From NCBI GenBank assembly GCA_021817005.1, contig JAKAWJ010000018.1, forward strand, positions 1-37,987: DNA of 37,987 nt, in the 5' to 3' direction. The position numbers and the translations under genes were made by a program. Under the pieces are notes generated by a model. It saw only the letters and a program-made list of their open reading frames with translations, had not been told where the DNA came from and made no database searches. Origin of the DNA: an archaeon (GTDB lineage: Archaea; Thermoproteota; Thermoprotei_A; Marsarchaeales; Marsarchaeaceae). Positions 34,347-37,987 of this stretch are shown one piece after another (the first letter of the stretch is position 1; each line of letters opens with the position of its first letter).

Positions 34347-34997
34347 CTATTCATCTCGGCTTGAAGTAGGGAGACTTTGCCAATCGTATCTACGGTAGAA
34401 GGCAGAATGAATTGCTTCACCTCTGCGCTTGCTTCCAAGGTAATAACCCGCGATAAGGCCGACCAAAGCGCCTCCCAAGTGTGCCTCCCAGTCTACACTT
34501 GAGCTAATGAAAGAACTGAATATGAACACGACAAAGAACCAACTGAGTAATCCGGAATTCAGTCGCTTATTGAAAGCATAATCGAAACTTACTGCAGCTG
34601 CGAGAAGTCCGAAAATCCCTCCCGACGCCCCAAAGCTAGCGGTATTAGGTGGATTCACCAGACTCACCAGATTTCCTGCAACCCCAGTTATCAGAAATAT
34701 GATGTAATATTGCCTGGCTGTAAAGACGGCAGCAAGGAGACCGTCAACAAAATACACCGCAATTGCATTAAACACGACGTCTGCGATGCCCAAACCTCCA
34801 AAAGGCGCTACCAGAATTGAGGTAAAAAGTCCAACCACCCACCCTTGCTCTACAAGAGCATTGACCTGAATCAGATAATATATTGAGGGTGAGCCGTCGA
34901 TCTCCACAAATGAGGAAATTGCACCAACCACCAGCCCTGCAGCAATTGCGATAATCAGATTTCGCCCCTGTCTTGAGATTCCCCGCATAAGAGCCAT
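34347..34997 (-). CDS. Rhomboid intramembrane serine protease
   Basis: A 216-residue rhomboid with six membrane helices. The catalytic Ser125 is in FGASGGIFG and the paired His173 in DWEAHLGGALVG, so both members of the dyad are present. It cleaves membrane-embedded substrates; targets are unknown. The N-terminal basic stretch (about 12 residues) precedes the first helix, and the tail after helix 6 is short and basic. It converges with the zinc-ribbon membrane protein. No partner gene is adjacent. Confidence 0.92.
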   Translation of the reverse strand: MALMRGISRQGRNLIIAIAAGLVVGAISSFVEIDGSPSIYYLIQVNALVEQGWVVGLFTSILVAPFGGLGIADVVFNAIAVYFVDGLLAAVFTARQYYIIFLITGVAGNLVSLVNPPNTASFGASGGIFGLLAAAVSFDYAFNKRLNSGLLSWFFVVFIFSSFISSSVDWEAHLGGALVGLIAGYYLGSKRRGEAIHSAFYRRYDWQSLPTSSRDE

Positions 34998-35034
34998 TCA
35001 GCTTTACCTCTTTTTGTCACGCCAACAATCTTTC

Positions 35035-35262
35035 TTACTCATGCTTCCCCTCACCCGTGGGATAGTTCTTGTCACGTACAAGGTTCCTCGCAAGTTCTTC
35101 CTTGATTAGCGGGTCGCGTATACCAAGCTCTCCGAGCCGTGACTGCAGGGTCGTGGAATCCAGAAAATGCCTGTGGCCACAGGCCTGAGCTACGAAAGTA
35201 TACGTAGGAGTTACCACGTACTTCGTGACATCGGAAATTTCGCCGCACTTCACGCATTTCAT
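35035..35262 (-). CDS. Small zinc-binding protein
   Basis: A 75-residue protein from ATG 35262 (MKCVKCGEI). A CVKC pair and a later CGHRH would supply four zinc ligands. The rest is an alpha-helical tail rich in Arg/Leu/Glu. The frame runs 13 codons further to ATG 35301, but a TATA-like TTTGTATCAA (about 35284-35293) sits within that extension and favours the shorter start. It may bind nucleic acid or act as a small adaptor; no family is recognised. It is the next gene upstream of the rhomboid on the same strand (37 bases), so co-transcription is possible. Confidence 0.7.
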   Translation of the reverse strand: MKCVKCGEISDVTKYVVTPTYTFVAQACGHRHFLDSTTLQSRLGELGIRDPLIKEELARNLVRDKNYPTGEGKHE

Positions 35263-35387
35263 TCTGAACTGTGTGACCAAGGATTGATACAAATTCTGCA
35301 TGAGAAGATTAGGGTATAGGTGTTATGGTCCTCTTGGCGCGCTGGCTCAATGTTGCATCCCCTGAAGGATTGCAGGAGCGAAAGTTC

Positions 35388-35837
35388 CTAGCGCCATGTG
35401 GTCAATCTGCGCCAAAGCCTTACGGTTTCATACCAAAGCACTCCGACCATCGCAAGGCTTGTGCCCACCAAGTACACTGAATATGGAGCACCTCCAACAA
35501 CTTTAAACGAAAAGAAAGCAACCAAGATTGTAAAGAGTACTGAAAAAAAGAGATTCTGAGGCACTACCGCCGCACCGACTTTGGTGAACCCGTCCAAGAG
35601 CTCGGGGACATAGTCAGGAGACGCCGAGTATTTTCCATCTTCAAGCTGTGTGGCGTAGCCCCATTTCACCAACCGACTCAGATGATATGAAGCCAACGAA
35701 GCGGAGGAGAATCCTAGCCCGTGCTGTACTTCCCTAAGCTCGCAAGGGCCATTGCGAAGTAGGTGCACATACACTCTCATCGTGTTACCTTTGACGTCCT
35801 GCGGTCGCGTGCCTGGCTTGGAACCCTTATCGGTCAA
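35388..35837 (-). CDS. Membrane-anchored winged-helix regulator
   Basis: A 149-residue protein. Residues 15-75 form a winged-helix domain (TMRVYVHLLRNGPCELREVQHGLGFSS, then SYHLSRLVKWGYA, the recognition helix and wing), like ArsR/PadR-type regulators. Two membrane helices follow (about 96-113 and 120-138), ending in a basic tail. The DNA-binding domain would face the cytoplasm while the protein sits in the membrane, a plan seen in many archaeal regulators. The start is TTG at 35837. The gene stands alone, so its targets are unknown; the divergent peroxiredoxin 228 bases away is one candidate. Confidence 0.82.
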   Translation of the reverse strand: MTDKGSKPGTRPQDVKGNTMRVYVHLLRNGPCELREVQHGLGFSSASLASYHLSRLVKWGYATQLEDGKYSASPDYVPELLDGFTKVGAAVVPQNLFFSVLFTILVAFFSFKVVGGAPYSVYLVGTSLAMVGVLWYETVRLWRRLTTWR

Positions 35838-36065
35838 CGGAAGAACGGAGAAAGAAATTGAACCAGCTACATGAGGCTTGCGGCCGGAAAAGGCTGGATT
35901 ACCCCATTCTAAAACAGGTGAGGCTTCTCACGACCAAAGCACTCACGTCCACCTGCCCGCCATAGTGATAAATTACCGCGTGCATGGCGGAATCTACCGG
36001 ACTCTGGCGGGGGCGAATGGTTGATTAAACCCGATACATAACCTCTCGAGCAGGAGCTGGCAAGA

Positions 36066-36533
36066 ATGGTCGAAGTGGGAGACCTAGCCCCGGATTTTGA
36101 GGGCCACACTGATGCAGGAGAGATGTTTCAGTCGAGAAGTGTTCTCGGGAAATCCCCGCTCGTCCTCTATTTTTACCCCAAAGACGAGACCCCGGGTTGC
36201 ACGAAAGAAGCATGTACGTTCCGAGACAGGTGGGAAGAGCTTTCGCGACTCGGTGCGACAGTTGTCGGTATCAGCTCTGACAGCCCAGAATCTCATACAT
36301 CATTCAAAAAGCATCATAATCTGCCCTTCACCCTCGTGAGTGATACGAACAGAGAGATACGGAAAAAATTTGGAGTGACTGGGGTGTTAATACCCCCGCG
36401 TGTCACATTTGTGGTTGACAAGAATGGGAGGATTGTGAAGAAGTTTAATTCTCAGCTCCACCCGGAGAGCCACGTAGACGAGGCTATCCGGGCGCTGGAG
36501 GCGCTTCCAGATTCAACCAGCCCGGCCAGTTAG
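36066..36533 (+). CDS. bcp: Peroxiredoxin, Bcp/PrxQ type
   Basis: A 155-residue thiol peroxidase. The peroxidatic Cys45 lies in PKDETPGCTKEAC, with the resolving Cys50 five residues later, the PrxQ arrangement. The PxxxTxxC motif and VGISSDSPESH follow, as in AhpC/TSA folds. It reduces hydrogen and organic peroxides in the cytoplasm, using a thioredoxin-like reductant. The ATG has AGGAG about 12 bases upstream and a TATA-like element near 36025-36042. Its last 21 bases overlap the convergent radical SAM gene. Confidence 0.95.
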   Translation: MVEVGDLAPDFEGHTDAGEMFQSRSVLGKSPLVLYFYPKDETPGCTKEACTFRDRWEELSRLGATVVGISSDSPESHTSFKKHHNLPFTLVSDTNREIRKKFGVTGVLIPPRVTFVVDKNGRIVKKFNSQLHPESHVDEAIRALEALPDSTSPAS

Positions 36534-37472
36534 GGTCCATCTGGCCATAGGGAGGCCGTAATTGAGCAGTCCGCGATAGGATGCCATTGCCGAGGTCTGC
36601 ATATGCAAATACTGCCCGCAGGGGCGACCAGACTGGCATACAAGTTTCATCCGTTTTGCTTTTGCTGACGAAATCAAAGCCGTTAGTCCGTTGTCGACCA
36701 AGCTGCCCAATACACCTCCCTTGAAGTCGCACGGATAGACGAGGTCTCCATTGGGTTCTACTTGAACCGCTAGACTCTTGCATTCGTAACCTTTCTCCCA
36801 TAGGTCTATGTAGTCCACACTGTTATTCAGAGTATCTGGGTACAATGCCTTAAGTCTCTCCATCTCGGTCCGATACTCCGACGGATTGGGACTAAGTTTC
36901 ACGTTCCCCGGATAGTCGATTGCAGGCATCGCAAGCAATTTGAATTTTTGCTCGTGTGCTTTCTTAATCTTGTCCTCAAGCTTCGTGAGCGTCTTCCGCG
37001 TGACCACAACCTGCACATTCACCTTAAGGCCTGCCTCGCGAAATCTTGCCAACTGACCGTAAAGATACATGTTATTGTGATACTCGTCAATAGAAATGTG
37101 AAGATAATCCAAATATTCTGCCAGCTTGTCAAGCGGCATTTCGAACAATCTAGTGCCGTTGGTTGTCACAAATGTGTAGAACGAGTTATCCCTGGCACGC
37201 TTGATCATATCCAGAAGGTCCGGCCTGAGCGTGGGCTCTCCCCCTTCGAAGCTCAGTACATAGGCACTGGACTTTGCAATGTTGTCGATTATTCGCAGCG
37301 TCTTTGCCGTATCCACAGGCGGTATCGAACCATTCCAGTAATCAGGGTTGCAGTAAGAGCAACGTAGATTGCAAAAAGTAGTAGTCTTAAAGGTAACATA
37401 AGCTGGCCAGTCATATTTCCTTAGAACAAAGTTGCGTGTGAACCATAGTAGCACCTTTAGGTTACGATTCAC
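36513..37472 (-). CDS. Radical SAM enzyme with C-terminal Cys cluster
   Basis: A 319-residue radical SAM protein. The cluster motif C-x3-C-x2-C is at Cys34, Cys38 and Cys41 (CNLRCSYC), followed by GGEPT (77-81), the SAM-binding GGE. The C-terminal part has five further cysteines (YECKS, YPCDF, VCQ, PCGQY), a likely auxiliary Fe-S region like a short SPASM/twitch. Such enzymes mature peptides or modify proteins and cofactors; no precursor peptide gene is seen next to it, and the target is unknown. GTG at 37472 is the start, with a strong TATA box about 25 bases upstream. Confidence 0.9.
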   Translation of the reverse strand: MNRNLKVLLWFTRNFVLRKYDWPAYVTFKTTTFCNLRCSYCNPDYWNGSIPPVDTAKTLRIIDNIAKSSAYVLSFEGGEPTLRPDLLDMIKRARDNSFYTFVTTNGTRLFEMPLDKLAEYLDYLHISIDEYHNNMYLYGQLARFREAGLKVNVQVVVTRKTLTKLEDKIKKAHEQKFKLLAMPAIDYPGNVKLSPNPSEYRTEMERLKALYPDTLNNSVDYIDLWEKGYECKSLAVQVEPNGDLVYPCDFKGGVLGSLVDNGLTALISSAKAKRMKLVCQSGRPCGQYLHMQTSAMASYRGLLNYGLPMARWTLTGRAG

Positions 37473-37987
37473 GGATGGTCAAAACGTGGAGCAAATATAA
37501 GCGTTCTACTGGTTTCTTGAACCCCTACTGAGCCCTGTGTCGATTATACGCAGTCGCTCTCTGACTCCCGTCTCTTAACGTGTACATCACCTGCATATCT
37601 TGTGTTATTGTGGATGGGGTGTTTCTTGTCGCTCCCGCTTGAATACGAACGTATGATTGACGGCGTCCGAGTCGCTCGCCTGCGTTCAGCTCCGCTGACA
37701 ATTGTCGTCTCCCCGCGGCGAAAGCGCATAGGTCCTCTCGCTCGCTGAGGACGACCCGGCCTAGAACGCAAGCACTATGTGGTCGATTGTGTGCAGCTTA
37801 CCTCAAAGCTGTTCGACGCAGTCCGACAAAATTCAAGGAATCTGACGCCTCCCGATCTGGGCCCCCCCCCAATCAGCTTGGAGTGCAGAGGCGCACCGAT
37901 GACCTCCCGAGGGGAGGAAGTAAAAAAGTGTGAGAGTTTGAGTTTGGTCGCCTAGCGAGAGACCTGCTTCATCAGTTGCATAACGTT
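37473..37987. other. Right-end stretch without a clear gene
   Basis: About 515 bases. Apart from the radical SAM promoter it holds a 44-codon plus frame (37614-37748; MGCFLSLPLEYERM to GPLAR), possible but unsupported, a run of nine C at 37862-37870, and a tight hairpin CCTCCC-GAG-GGGAGG at 37903-37917 followed by an A-rich stretch. The hairpin is not followed by T on either strand in the sense needed for a classic terminator. No RNA gene was recognised. Confidence 0.45.
37493..37502 (-). promoter_or_regulatory. TATA box for the radical SAM gene
   Basis: GCTTATATTT on the minus strand, centred 25 bases before the GTG at 37472; leaderless transcription is expected. Confidence 0.6.

Noticed and set aside
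37903-37917. GC hairpin as an intrinsic terminator
   Set aside because: There is no T-tract on the 3' side in either orientation, and archaeal terminators rely mainly on T-runs.

Overview
The window is archaeal chromosome. Evidence seen directly: TATA-like boxes about 22-30 bases before many start codons, which points to leaderless mRNAs; four tRNA genes with no encoded CCA, one of them interrupted at the usual archaeal intron position 37/38; ATG, GTG and TTG starts; and archaeal-type proteins (tungsten aldehyde:ferredoxin oxidoreductase, Mrp ATPase with an N-terminal MIP18 domain, GtrA, dolichol-kinase-like CTP transferase, a KaiC/GvpD-like ATPase). The gene mix, including a small KSLTIR-type regulator with a C-terminal zinc site, suggests a Thermoproteota (TACK) lineage near Nitrososphaeria. 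This placement is inference. Base composition is close to half GC, with one clear GC-rich gene.

Layout. 1-4.5 kb: the end of a metallophosphoesterase, an SCP2-like small protein and a two-gene heterodimeric ABC exporter. 4.5-11.4 kb: a run of minus-strand genes (KaiC/GvpD-like double ATPase, M19 dipeptidase, Nudix hydrolase, MoxR-type AAA ATPase, VWA protein, zinc-ribbon membrane protein). 11.7-14.3 kb: tRNA-Met, divergent NAD salvage genes pncB and nadE, and tRNA-Thr(GGT). 14.3-16.5 kb: a gene-poor stretch with a doubly frameshifted membrane-protein gene. 16.5-19.4 kb: UspA, a CBS-pair protein and aldehyde:ferredoxin oxidoreductase. 19.4-24.6 kb: an accessory stretch with membrane and surface proteins, tRNA-Cys with an intron, a decayed FkbM methyltransferase, a DoxX-like membrane protein and a GC-rich cupredoxin. 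24.9-30 kb: Mrp, a cupin, a small regulator with a perfect palindrome in its promoter, a CTP transferase and a PoxB-like enzyme. 30.1-31.9 kb: tRNA-Thr(CGT), then an aminotransferase starting one base after the mature tRNA end, then rpiA. 32-37.5 kb: a GtrA fusion, upp, a zinc-ribbon membrane protein, a rhomboid protease, a small zinc protein, a membrane-anchored winged-helix protein, a peroxiredoxin and a radical SAM enzyme.

How genes fit together. pncB and nadE supply the first and last steps of NAD salvage from nicotinate and share one intergenic promoter region. The AAA and VWA proteins form the known MoxR/VWA chaperone pairing. Mrp probably serves Fe-S enzymes such as the oxidoreductase and the radical SAM protein. 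upp and rpiA both touch ribose-phosphate metabolism. No CRISPR array, insertion sequence or rRNA gene was seen. The points I would look at first are the tRNA-aminotransferase arrangement, the palindrome-controlled regulator at 26.8-27.3 kb, the AAA/VWA island and the two broken genes.
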